Under the pieces are notes generated by a model, which saw nothing but the letters and a program-made list of their open reading frames with translations, did not search any database and was not told where the DNA came from. A stretch of 64,000 nucleotides of DNA from Antitrichia curtipendula (Eukaryota; Streptophyta; Bryopsida; Hypnales; Leucodontaceae): assembly GCA_951230915.1 (NCBI GenBank), contig OX579635.1:32054001-32118000 (forward strand), written 5' to 3'. Position numbers and translations under genes: made by a program. Within the stretch, counting starts at the first letter, position 1. Each line of letters begins with the position of its first letter. Shown here piece by piece: positions 1 to 10,535 of this stretch.

Positions 1-1
1 G

Positions 2-980
2 CACTCAACTTAGAGGTCTCAACAAATGTGACTCAAAGTGATATTAACACAGCACGATTGTGGCATTTCCGGATGGGTTACATTAGTTATAATCAATTAC
101 ATGATATTACAGCACAATGACTAACACTGCTATATCATATATACCCACGTATCACGAAGTCTGTGCATACTATCAGGTTGGAAAACAAGCAAGAGAAAGT
201 TTTCCTCAACACAACTTCTCAAGGGCCACAACTCCTCTTGATCTTATTCATCTTGATCTCTGCGGTCCTCTACCTGTTCCATCTCTTGGCAGGTCACAAT
301 ATTACATGGTGATCATTGACGACTATAGTTGATATACTTGGGTAAAATTTCTTCGCCGCAAGTCAGAACCATTTGAACAATTCAAGATATTTCAACGTAT
401 GATTGAATGACATCTAGGCATGCGTATAAAAACCATACAAAGTGATTGAGGTGGAGAATTTCTCTCCATAGATTTCTCAAATTATTGCTTGGAATCCGGA
501 ATTAAAAGACAGCTCACAAACACCGATACTTCCGAGCAGAATGGAATAGCGGAAACAACCAATAAAAAATTACTTGAGATGGCAAGAAGTATGTCAGTAC
601 TTGCAGTGACTCCACATTTTTTGTGGACCGAGGCCATTAATACTGCCGTATTCCTCACCAATTGGTCACCAATTATAGCTAATTTGCACGTAACTCCCTT
701 TCAAAGGCTTTTCTATAAAGTTCCTAACGTTTCCTTTTTACGTGTCTTTGGTTCTAGAGTCTATGTTTGGATAGACAAAACGCAACGTGACAAACTAGAT
801 GCCAAGACTAAACTTGGTATATTTTTAGGATACCATGAGCAGACTAAAGGTTTTCAAATATGGATACTTGATAAGAATAAAATGATAATATCTCGCAACG
901 TGAAATTTGATGAGACAAATATAGTGACAAAAGCTTCAATGTTGTTGTCACCTACTACAGTCTCGTCTTAGCATAGATAG
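2..980 (+). pseudogene. Ty1/Copia integrase region (GAG-pre-integrase and core), decayed
   Basis: The first ~115 bases read as a GAG-pre-integrase segment (LWHFRMGYISYNQLHDI). The integrase core follows, with HLDLCGPL near 260, QSD-stop-GGEF near 440-460 and EQNGIAETTNK near 535-570, matching the positions of the D, D and E residues in Copia integrases. A downstream part (VFGSRVYVW, LGIFLGYHEQTKGFQIW, 745-880) is the usual Copia integrase C-terminal block. In-frame stops occur at 117, 330, 406 and 448; those replacing expected Arg (DDYS-stop-YTW, SD-stop-GGEF) fit CGA to TGA transitions. The element enters from the left edge, so gag and the 5' LTR are not seen. In its family this protein inserts reverse-transcribed DNA; this copy cannot be functional. 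Confidence 0.93.
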
Positions 981-1286
981 CTTGACTAACAATAGACTTC
1001 ACAGTTACCATCACCGATCTCAAATATAGAATCTCCAAGTTTGCTACTAGTATTATGCTCTTCCTCATTAATGTCACCGCTTCAACTAGACGGTAATTCT
1101 GAATTGACTATAAGAGATCCAGCAAGACTCTCAATAGGTGGTCCCACACGGGACAAAACTCTTGTCAATATGCTACAATCGATTCCTGCAGATGTATCAC
1201 AAATCCTTGAATTCCGGTCACATCCGACTTGTGTGAGGAAACCATCGGTCAAACTTAAAGATACTTACACCTATGCCATATAATCT

Positions 1287-2996
1287 ATGATGATGACCCA
1301 AATATTTCTGCCTTCGACTAACTATATAGAATTTATTGAATCCATTGAATTCAATTGTTTTTTTGGCATTATCAACGAGCCCTTTGAACCTTTGAACTTT
1401 TCAAAAGCCAACAATCACCTAGTTTGGAAGGCCGCCATGAAATCTGAACAAGAGTCGTTGTCCAAGAATCACACTTGGAATCTAGTTGACTTACTTAAGG
1501 GAGTTAAACTAGTGACAGCTAGATGGATTTATAAAACCAAGATGGAAATTGATGGTCGACCTTCAAAACTTAAAGCTTACTTAGTGGCCCGGGGATTTCA
1601 ACAAACCAAAGGTATAGACTTCGACGAGGTGTTTGTTCCAGTAGCAAAATGGAAAGCCGTCCGCATGGTTGTAGCATTGGCGGCCAACAACAATTGGATA
1701 CTTGTGCATTTGGACATCGTAAGGGCATTTTAAAATGGAGATTTGAAGGAGCTAGTCTACATGGAAGTCTCCGAGGGGTTTTGCAATGCTTCTATTGCAA
1801 ACAAAGTTTGCAAATTAAATAAGTCATTGTATGGATTACGCCAGTCACCTCAAACTTGGTTCGAGAAAAAAATTGTTTTTTATTGGATCATGGATTATTG
1901 CATAGAGAAGCTGATTACAGCCTCTTCTACATTACAAGCAACAGAGTGGTCATAATTTTGATCCTATATGTAGATGATCTATTGGTGACTGGCTTCGACA
2001 CTAAGGGAATCAATGACCTCAAACATAAATTCATGAGTTGTTTTGAGATGACGAATTTGGAAGGCGTTAAATTTTATCTTGGCATAGAATTCATTCGTTC
2101 TAATCAAGGCATATTCTTGTCTTAGAAAAACTACACATTGCAAAAATTGGAGGAATTTGATATGTTGACTTGCACAGCAACTTCCGTCCCAATGCACGAA
2201 GGTAGTCAGCTTGGTGCAGAAAAGCAGTCTCTAAGCGTTGAAACAAAGAAAAATCAACTCCTTGTAGGAATGCTTATCTATCTATGCAACACAAAACCAG
2301 AAATTATCTACCCAGTGGGAGCCTTGAGCAGATTCATGCACAATCCAAAGGTCCCACATATAGAAGTAGCATACCAAGTTTTACAATATATAAAGGGAGC
2401 ATTAGATTACGATATGTTCTACCAAAAAATCATGGTACTTTGATGGTGGGTTTACCAAAAAGATCATGGTACTTCGATGGTGGGTCTACCAAAAAGATCA
2501 TGGTACTTCGATGGTGGGTTATACTAACGCAGATTGGAGAAACTGCAAAATCAATTGCAAATCTATTACAGAATGGACCTCCAAGTCCGTAGGAGGACCT
2601 ATTTCGTGGTCTTCCAAAAAACAATAGATAGTAGCGGTATCAACAATTGACGCTAAGGCTAAAGCATTTACGGAGGGCATACATGAAGCAATATGGCTAA
2701 GGACATTATCAGCAAAAATGCAAGGACTATCACCAAATCCAATTCAATTGTTCTCTGACAATAAAAGCACACTCAAAACTACCAAGAATCCAATTTATTA
2801 CGAGCAATTGAAGCACATTGAGTTGTGACTTCACTTCATTAGAGAGAATGTTGTCACTGGTATAGTAGAAATGTTATATATTCCAACGCGTGATCAAGTT
2901 GTTGATATTCTAACAAAGCCTCTAGAAAAGCAAAGATTCTGGAAACTGAGAGATGAGATGGGTATTTGTAGCATTAGTTCCTTACAAGACCACTAA
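1287..2996 (+). pseudogene. Ty1/Copia reverse transcriptase and RNase H, decayed
   Basis: The RT starts near 1420 with WKAAMKSEQESLSKNHTW and ARWIYKTKMEIDGRPSK, then KAYLVARGFQQTKGIDFDE, LDIVRAF, KLNKSLYGLRQSPQTWF and the catalytic box YVDDLL at about 1966-1983. The RNase H part is readable from about 2520 (YTNADWRNCK) through VSTIDAKAKAFTEGI (2637-2682) to DQVVDILTKPLEKQRFW (2894-2944) and a stop at 2994-2996. Frameshifts near 1735 and 1870, several stops and an internal tandem repeat separate the pieces. Domain order (integrase before RT) identifies Copia rather than Gypsy. Non-functional. Confidence 0.94.
2421..2520 (+). repeat. Three-copy 33-34 bp tandem repeat inside the Copia pol
   Basis: Units begin with ACCAAAAA at 2421, 2454 and 2488, each continuing ATCATGGTACTT-GATGGTGGGT. 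The array lies between the RT and RNase H segments. Because one unit is 34 bases, the repeat also shifts the frame, so it arose in an already dying copy or helped break it. Confidence 0.9.
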
Positions 2997-3452
2997 GGTC
3001 GACGATGATGCAGTTTGATATCTACCACAAAGATATATCTTGGCATCTGACAAGAACCAGAAGCTACGAAATTCTGAGTTACTAAAACCTTTCACTTCAC
3101 TTTCACACTCGGGCCAGCTATAGTAAAGTCCTAGATTATATCCACGCCTTACCGCATATATCTTTTGACCAAGAGGAACTTGGACATGCACTCCACCATT
3201 GTTCTAATTCTCGGTTACATTCAACGATTGACAATCAATCACCAGGTTATCTTGACGTTGATAACAAGTTATCAAGTCCTTGATCAAAGAAACGCTGAAG
3301 AAGAACAAGGACAATAGCCAACAAAATCACGTCCATCATTGATATATCTGAAAGAACGCTATTTCTGAAACTCAAATGAGTACTAATAGCTTTATAAATC
3401 TGTATATACATTCATTGTCCCTGCTAGGGTTAACTCAGTGAGGGGGGGAGGT

Positions 3453-3607
3453 TGTCGACATCTGTCCATCCACCTCATACTGTAAATTCATTAGTATTGT
3501 AGCTTCATTCATCTTTGATTAATTGTATATATTTGTTCTCTAGTTTCTCACTTAATACATCTTTGTGGTATCATTCAAAACACATATGAGTTTGTATCTC
3601 TGAGTCT
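3453..3607 (+). repeat. Probable Copia 3' LTR, first part (interrupted by a CACTA element)
   Basis: A purine run (GTGAGGGGGGGAGG, 3438-3451), like a polypurine tract, immediately precedes TGTCGACA at 3453, the expected LTR start. No second LTR is in the window for comparison, so the end is uncertain. The CACTA element at 3608-4628 splits it. The remainder probably resumes at 4629 and may end near 4670 (TCTGCA). Boundaries are inferred. Confidence 0.6.
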
Positions 3608-4628
3608 CACTACAAAGAAAATGGGCCCGAATTGACTGTATTTTTGACAGAAAAGTGTCCAAAATGACCACCATAACTTTTGGAACTTGGCACTCTGTTA
3701 ACGTGGTTCATATTGCAACCTCTTTCAAAATCTTGTCAATTTTTTTGTCAATTTTTGTGTTTACCATGGTATTTTGAGTGTTGAAAAGACAAGTGCTTTA
3801 TACAAATGGGGTGGTAGGGAGGTAAGACAAACCATGTGGGATATCTAGTGAAAGCTCCACCGCTCATAGTTTAGTGAAAATTAAGTAGGAATAATGGTTA
3901 AAGTGGAATTTTAGACCTAATTTAAGCATAGTAGAATACAAAATTTTATTAAACTTTGTGGTATTTCAAACTAAAATTTGCTTATAACTTTTGATTGAAA
4001 GCTTCAAATCTCAAACGGATTTTTGGACGTAAAATTTGGTTTGAAATATCACATTTTCTTAGTTCAAAGTTTAAGAAAAAAAGTTATTCTACTATGTTAA
4101 AATTAGGTCTGAAATTCCACTTTAATCATTATTCCTAAACTATGAGCGGTGGAGCTCCTAACCCTCATTTACATATCCCATATGGGTTGTCTTACCTCTT
4201 ACCAACCCACTTGTATAAAGCACTTGTCTTCTTACCATTTCTAACTTCTAGGTGAGTTGCATTCAAAGTTGAAGTGCTAATTTATCAAAAAAATCTTGAA
4301 AATAGTGTTTAGAGTTATGGAAGTCCAATTCTAAAATGCATAATGTACTTTAGAAACTTTAATTTATTTTTTAGGTAAAAATGTTTTGGTTGCGAATGTG
4401 AATAACTGGCAGTCCTTCCTATGTGGCAAAAATTCAAATAATTACAATTTTTTGGGTGAAAAAGCATGATGACGTGTATTTGATGATGTGTATCTTTGTC
4501 CGCAATGACAGCCGAATTGACAGAATTCTGTCAATTCAATGTCCGAATCAAGTACTCCTAATCTACAGCAGAGTTGACATAATTCTGTCATATTTACTGT
4601 CAAGTAGGACACTGTTTCCCTTGTAGTA
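3608..4628. mobile_element. Non-autonomous CACTA-like element with internal hairpin, TSD TCT
   Basis: The left end is CACTACAAAGAAAATGGGC. The complement of the right end is TACTACAAGGGAAACAGTG (first C now T). Flanking triplets are TCT (3605-3607) and TCT (4629-4631), the 3-bp duplication typical of CACTA/EnSpm. Near the ends there are repeated GTTGACA/TGTCAA words. The middle is a long inverted repeat, about 3786-4005 against 4020-4236, sharing AGACAAGTGCTTTATACAA and its complement. No transposase is encoded, so it would depend on an element elsewhere. Confidence 0.88.
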
Positions 4629-4987
4629 TCTGTGTCTATGATGAACATTGTGTGAGAGTTTGTGTCTGCAATGTAAAGTTTATTAGTACGATCTATTTCA
4701 TTGTACACAACAACCGCAATAAATTCATTTGAAAACATGCTTGAATACAAATCAAGGAGGCCTAGATGTTTGCACAACAATATATCCCTTGATTTTGGAC
4801 AGGACAACCAGCATACCTTGAAAACATAGGAGCAAAATCTAGCTTTAATGGAATATTCTTGCATCTTTTAAACAAAATATAGACGGCTAGGAGTATTTAA
4901 AAATAGATAAAACTTCCTCTCACAGAAATCTATTAGGTATTTTCAATAGACTTTCAATACAACTTCAATACCTCTACAACATAATCC

Positions 4988-5210
4988 CACTACTAGAAAA
5001 ATGGTTATTTTAAGTGGGATTTTAAGTTTAATCCTAGAGATAAGATTATAAGTAATGACCTTTTAAGGAGATTTTCAATAAAAATTTATTAAAAATACAT
5101 GTGTTTCTAATAAAATTTTACAAAAAATTTCCTTAAAGGTCATTATTTATAATCTTATCTTTAGCACTGTACTTAAAAACTCACTTAAAACACCCATTTT
5201 TCTTGTAGTG
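4988..5210. mobile_element. Short CACTA-like hairpin MITE
   Basis: The left end CACTACTAGAAAAATGG and the complement of the right end CACTACAAGAAAAATGGG are near-identical. The inverted arms continue inward for about 90 bases (ATAAGATTATAARTAATGACCTT is shared), so the element can fold into one hairpin. The flanking triplets TCC and TCT differ by one transition. No coding capacity. Confidence 0.87.
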
Positions 5211-7475
5211 TCTAGATTTGAATGACCTCCACACTTTCCACACATCTTTTGATTGTATATGTAATGTAGTTGGCTTGATGTCAAATTCATCGGAAGAGGT
5301 TTGTTGGCATCACACGTTCCACCTTTCATAAAGACAACATATTGATCTTGTGTTCTTGTTGACTCCTAAGGTAAGTGCACATATGGCCAAAGGTTGCCAT
5401 TTCCGTATATCTTCAAAATTGAAGGAAATCATTTAAGAAGCTTCAAAGAGTAACAAATAAGCGTGATACTTAGAATCCCATATAAACTCTACACTCTACA
5501 AAAAAATGTGTTTTCAGTAAAATTAGACAATCTCTTCATATTTTAGACAACATCAAAAACAAAATCATCTTGAGGATGCAGAAGAAGGTCTCTATATGAT
5601 CCTTGTAACCAAAGAGAGACTTCTCCATGAATGATGGGAAAATTTCACTTGATGATGTTTTCTAAACGTTCTTGCAATAGTCTAGTCAATTATAAGTAGG
5701 TCTACATGCAACCTTTAAAAGGTCTTTAGTGAAAATAAGCATATATCCTATGTAGAATCTTAGGACCATGGTTTAGAGCGCATAGCCGCTCCTTGTCAGT
5801 ATCTTCTTATAAAGGAGTTGGGCCCACTTCCATTAATTTTTTCCTACACCATCACTGCACCAAAACAATATATTCTTTTGCAAAAGCAAAACAAAATAAT
5901 TTGAACACAGACAACCTATTTCAAAACTTGGCCTTCAATCCTATATAATCTCTTGCCTCTAGATTTTGTAAGCACATTTGAGGTCATATGGTGACTTTCT
6001 TTTGATAAGTTATAGTTATTTTTTACCAAAACATGTAATGTCCTTCACAATAATTTTGATCCCATTTGAAATACATTTTCCACAATATGATCAATAAAAA
6101 TTGGTCATCTATTAGATGAAAAATTGGTAGATTTATGAGAACACAACGTCATCAAATCCTCATGGACATCCAAACATCTTTGGAACATGAATTAATCACA
6201 TGATTTGTTGTGACGACACCTACCCGTCGAATTACTACAGTGCCATTTGCAAACTTTCTTGTCGGTGATGTCGCAACAAATCTCTGCACAACTTTAGCAC
6301 AAAATTGAACAAAACTCACAATGATCGACACACATTTGGAAAATCATCAAGCCCAATTCAACATTACTATCCTATCTTTCCTCACAAACAAACCCCTACA
6401 CAATCAAAGAGCATCTCAAATGATGAAATGGTGCGGGGAGTCACTAAATTGCAAGTCTCCAAGTCATTTTATGGATTCATCAAATCTCTTGGTGCAAGTG
6501 CTTGTAAACATGGAGTGTGTTAATTTTGCTTTTTGATTTCCGGATTTCTAACATAGTACCATTTCAATAACAACAATTCATTATGTCCACAATGAAAATA
6601 TAAGGCAAGATTTACATCAATGCACACAAAGTCACAATCAAAGAATTGAATTGAGTCTCTAACAACAATATGTACAAGCGCCTCCGGCACAAAAAGTACA
6701 CCAAATTTGTACAAGTACAATGTTGTACATAGCATGCTCTAGAACCTTAAACCCCTAAAACTCTGAACTAAAAATCCTAAATTGAAACTAGCCTCTAGTG
6801 GGCTAAATTATCCATTCTATTGAGGCTAATTCCAGATGCTCCAAACTAGCTTTGTTGTTGGCCTTTCGACCACCATATTGCTTTGTGTTTGTGATGGCTC
6901 AGAGGCCTTATAGTCTAATAACCATGCTTAGGCTCCAGTTTTGGTGCTTGGCATCTTGCCTCAGGGCAAAGGAAGAAATTTTTGGAGGGTATCTTGGCAA
7001 TTGTTGGCTTACTCCCCTTCATAACATGAGTTTTTTCCTTTTGAGGCACAACATGTTTCGTCATTGGCTTCCTCTTGGGCAATGTATGGACCGCATCCTT
7101 CAACCAAATACTCTTTCTTTCACAAGGAGGGTCTGGATATCTTTTCTTTGTATGATCTAAATGCCAAGACTTAGGAGATATGGAAGTCATTGGGAATGTG
7201 AAGAGAAGAAGTCAAATAGAAGAGCAAAATCAATGGAGGAGCCATTGAAGCCCTAATGTTATTTATATTTTAGGAGAAACTAATGGTCTTGAGTTCAAAC
7301 ATTAGTTTAAAATAAAAGAGTTTTTGTTAACTACTACTTCAAACAATTTCAAAGTAAAAGTGTTCTAATCAGTACCTACTACTTCAATTCTTCAAACTAC
7401 TTTTAACTAGTGTCTTTTTTACCTACTTTAATGAAAAAATATAATGTCCATATTAGCTACCTCTTCAAGTTCTTT
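5211..7475. other. Unassigned AT-rich stretch, no recognisable gene
   Basis: Only short overlapping ORFs occur, none with a motif I recognise. A minus-strand reading at 7190-6915 is basic (SWHLDHTKKRYPDPPC, LPKRKPMTKHVVPQKEK) and could be a worn transposon protein, but I cannot name it. Confidence 0.5.
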
Positions 7476-7479
7476 TTAA

Positions 7480-8426
7480 CCCCTAAAGGATCAAACTGCA
7501 TTTTTTGGCAACATAGCGATTTTGGGCAGCTGACTACGGATGGAGTTTTTCTTTTAGTTCTTTGAAATTTTCACACAACATGTGCCCGAGGAGTAGCTTT
7601 AAGGCCCAACAATTTTTGTAACTTTTGACTACATGGTTAAAAAGTTATTGCATGATATGTGATTTTCTTTGAACTTCGGGCAGCCTGGGCAGCTCAGAAA
7701 ATTTCTTTAAAAATGACTTTTTAAGAAAATAAAAATTTGAAATTGTTTTATTAGATTTCTATCTAAGTGGGAAGCTTTGGATCATCCCATTTTGATCGAT
7801 GAGTCAAAAGTTATGAGGAGTTTTAGTTTGGGATAGTTTGCCACTAGTTATAGAATCTATACATTACAAAAAAAGTTTGAAATCCTTTATTTAATTCAGT
7901 TTTTAAGATTTTTGGAAAAAAAACAACAACCTTAGTTGTATATTGTTTATTAAAAAAAATTTGCCAATGGGATTGGAATTTTTCAATTCCATATATAAAT
8001 TGTTAACAATTTAGTATTTTGGCTCATTTTCTACTTCTTTCTACTTACTATTTTTTTTGTACATGTTGTACAATTCCAAATGATTTGAATTTTTTTTTAA
8101 ATGTAGCCAATTTGAATTGAAGAATGAATCCAAAGAGTTACAACCATTTGGACTTTTGTTTCATACAAATATTGCCTTCTGTAGTGCAGCTGCCCAGATT
8201 TTTGCAGTAGTAAAAAAAGGATTTTTGTAACTTCAAACACTAATATCCTGCAATCTACACGGCGGAAATTTTTGAAATTTTTTCCACATCTTTTCAAATT
8301 AGTTTACTAAAAGATACTATGGTTAAATTTGTCCTAAATTGTTTTTTTTCTAAAATTTGGTGGTTGTCTTAAAAATGACAGTTTTAGAGTGGTTTTGGTG
8401 AAAACATAGTCAAAAATTTTTAGGGG
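7480..8426. mobile_element. TTAA-flanked MITE, copy A (947 bp)
   Basis: Flanked by TTAA on both sides (7476-7479 and 8427-8430). The left end is CCCCTAAAGGATCAAAC followed by GGCAACATAGCGATTTTGG (type-2 end). The right end, reversed, reads CCCCTAAAAATTTTTGAC followed by TATGTTTTCACC (type-1 end). The TTAA target duplication and CCCC start resemble piggyBac; no transposase is present. Eight more related copies, one of them split by another insertion, lie in the window. Confidence 0.87.
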
Positions 8427-8442
8427 TTAATGTTTTTTAAAC

Positions 8443-8895
8443 TACACTAAAGATGATATTTAGTGTTGAGTGACATTTAGTGTTTTTACCCCCTACTAGC
8501 TACAACACTAAATCTGAACTTGTCCACAATTAGTGTTAGACTTGAATGTGCCGGCTGCAAACTTCAGAGCCTTGTAACTTTTGCAAAAATTCTTCAAATC
8601 AAGAAAATGAGATGTTTTTCGGCATCTACAAAAAAATTTAGATACCGAAAAACATCTCATTTTCTTGATTTGAATAATTTTTGCAAAAGTTACAAGGCTC
8701 TGAAGTTTGCAGCTGCCTAGCCCTAATCGGTCCAATTCTGTCCGTGAACAGTGATATTCCGTCTGAGATGACAACTCTGGTTCACATTTAGTGTTTGAAT
8801 TGACATTTAATGTTACTTACTTTCATAGGGTAATTGGCTTTTAGTGTATGCCTTTGTATTTAGTGTACAAGACACTAAATATCATCTTTAGTGTA
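8443..8895. mobile_element. Fold-back element with a near-perfect central hairpin
   Basis: The ends are TACACTAAAGATGATATTTA and its complement. The centre (about 8553-8626 against 8642-8715) is an almost perfect inverted repeat of roughly 75 bases per arm, from GGCTGCAAACTTCAGAGCC through GAGATGTTTTTCGG and back. Transcribed, it would give a long dsRNA stem. TTTAGTG words recur in the flanking parts. No coding capacity. Confidence 0.85.
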
Positions 8896-9787
8896 CTTCT
8901 TGAAGCATATTAGAATGTCTTTACTAAATACTTCTTGAAGCGCTTTTTTATGTTCTTTTTATTTACTTTTTTAATCTTCTTTTAATGGAATTTTTACTAC
9001 ATGAAGTTCTTTTTTATGCTACATTTTGTATATTTTTTTTCATTTTTCCAATCTTTGTGATATTTTTTCTTTGTTTTATTTCCTATTCATTTTCAAGATC
9101 TTTTTATATTTTCCTTCATATATTTTTCATTATTCTATGTGATTCTCTTTCTGATAATCATTTTGAATTTAAAAAAATCATATTCTTATTAGTGATCTTA
9201 TTAGAATTCTCTTTAATGTTCTTTTTTATATTCTATTCAATAGTCTTTTAAAAATGATTAGAATGGCTTTTGGATGTTCATTTAATGTTTTTTAGGTCTA
9301 TTTTCAAGCTCTTACACATGTTCTATTTCAATTTTATTTTATATATTTTTTTTCTTTGAATTCTTAGGGATTCAAAGTCTTGAAATGGATATTTTCAAAT
9401 TTGGGGCAAATTCCTATGATGTCAAATTTTAGTGTTCATTTTTAAAACTTTCTACAAAGAAAAAGAAGATGTACTAGCTTTAGTGGAGAATATAATTTTT
9501 ATTCTAATTAGTGTTTGGCACAAAATTATGCCTCCTAAACACAAAATACTCAAGCCTCAGCAATAAAAGGAAATGTTAAAAATTGAAATGATTTTTACCA
9601 TATTGAATTTATATTTATATCTTCTAGGAAACCTTTTATTCATTAGGGGGGTGGGGGTCAAAGCTACATACTAAAGCAATTTTTCAACTTTAGCATTTGA
9701 GGCTAGCCACCCAAATCATCATAAATAGTGGAGTTCTAAATTCCTTCAAAATGCAAAGAGAGGAACTACAAAATTTAAGAATCTCGT
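8896..9787. other. AT-rich spacer without a recognisable gene
   Basis: T-rich low-complexity sequence. The open reading at 8985-9251 is almost entirely Phe, Ile, Leu and Ser and reflects base composition. No terminal repeats were identified. Confidence 0.6.
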
Positions 9788-9791
9788 TTAA

Positions 9792-10531
9792 CCCCTAAAG
9801 GAAAAAACTGCGTTTTTTGGCAACATAGCAATTTTGGGCAGCTTGCTATGAATGGAGTTCTTAATATTTTTTTTTGAAAATTTCACAAAACATGTGCCCT
9901 AGGAGTAGCTTTAGGGTCCAACAATTTTCAAAACTTTTGACTACATTGTTAAAAAGTTATAACATGATATGTGATTTTCATTGCTCGGCGGGCAGCTTGG
10001 GCAGCTCAAAAAACTTCCTGAAAAATCACTTTAAAAAAAAGTTTTAAATTTAAATTGGTTCTTTAGGTTTATCTAAGAGTGGGAAGCTTTGAATCATTCC
10101 ATTTGGATTAATGAGTCAAAAGTTATGAGGATTTTTAGTTTGCGAGTAGGTATGGTTTTCATGGACTCCATACCTACCCGCAAACTAAAAATCCTCATAG
10201 CTTTTGACTCATTAATTCAAATGGAATGATTCAAAGCTTCCCACTCTTAAATAAACCTAAAGAACCAATTTCAAATTTTTATTTTTTTAAAAAGTGATTT
10301 TCAAAGAAGTTTTTTTTGCTGCCCAGGCTGCCCGCCGAGCATTGAAAATGACATACCATGCAATAACTTTTGAACCATGTAGTCAAAAGTCATGAAAATT
10401 GTTGGGCCTTAAAGATACTCCTTGAACACTTCTTCTGTGAAAATTTGAGAGAAAACAAATAAAAATTTCATTCGTAGTGAGCTGCCCAAAATCGCTATGT
10501 TGTCAAAAAACGGTGTTTGGTCCTTTAGGGG
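9792..10531. mobile_element. TTAA-flanked MITE, copy B: symmetric palindrome of two type-2 ends
   Basis: TTAA flanks (9788-9791, 10532-10535) and CCCCTAAAGGA ends. Unlike the other copies, both halves carry the same end: TTTTTTGGCAACATAGC on the left is mirrored by GCTATGTTGTCAAAAAA on the right, and GGCAGC, AGTCAAAAGTTATGAG and CCCGCAAACTAAAAAT recur inverted. The centre is near 10160 (CCATACCTACCCGC). The whole element is a roughly 370-bp-arm hairpin. Confidence 0.9.
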
Positions 10532-10535
10532 TTAA

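Noticed and set aside
7476..8430. Assigning the TTAACCCC family to PIF/Harbinger (3-bp TWA target)
   Set aside because: A 3-bp duplication leaves the inverted repeats unequal, and copy E has matching TTAT on both sides, which fits a 4-bp duplication.
8985..9251. 88-codon hydrophobic ORF (possible membrane protein)
   Set aside because: Almost pure F/I/L/S from T-rich sequence, with no signal of selection or homology.
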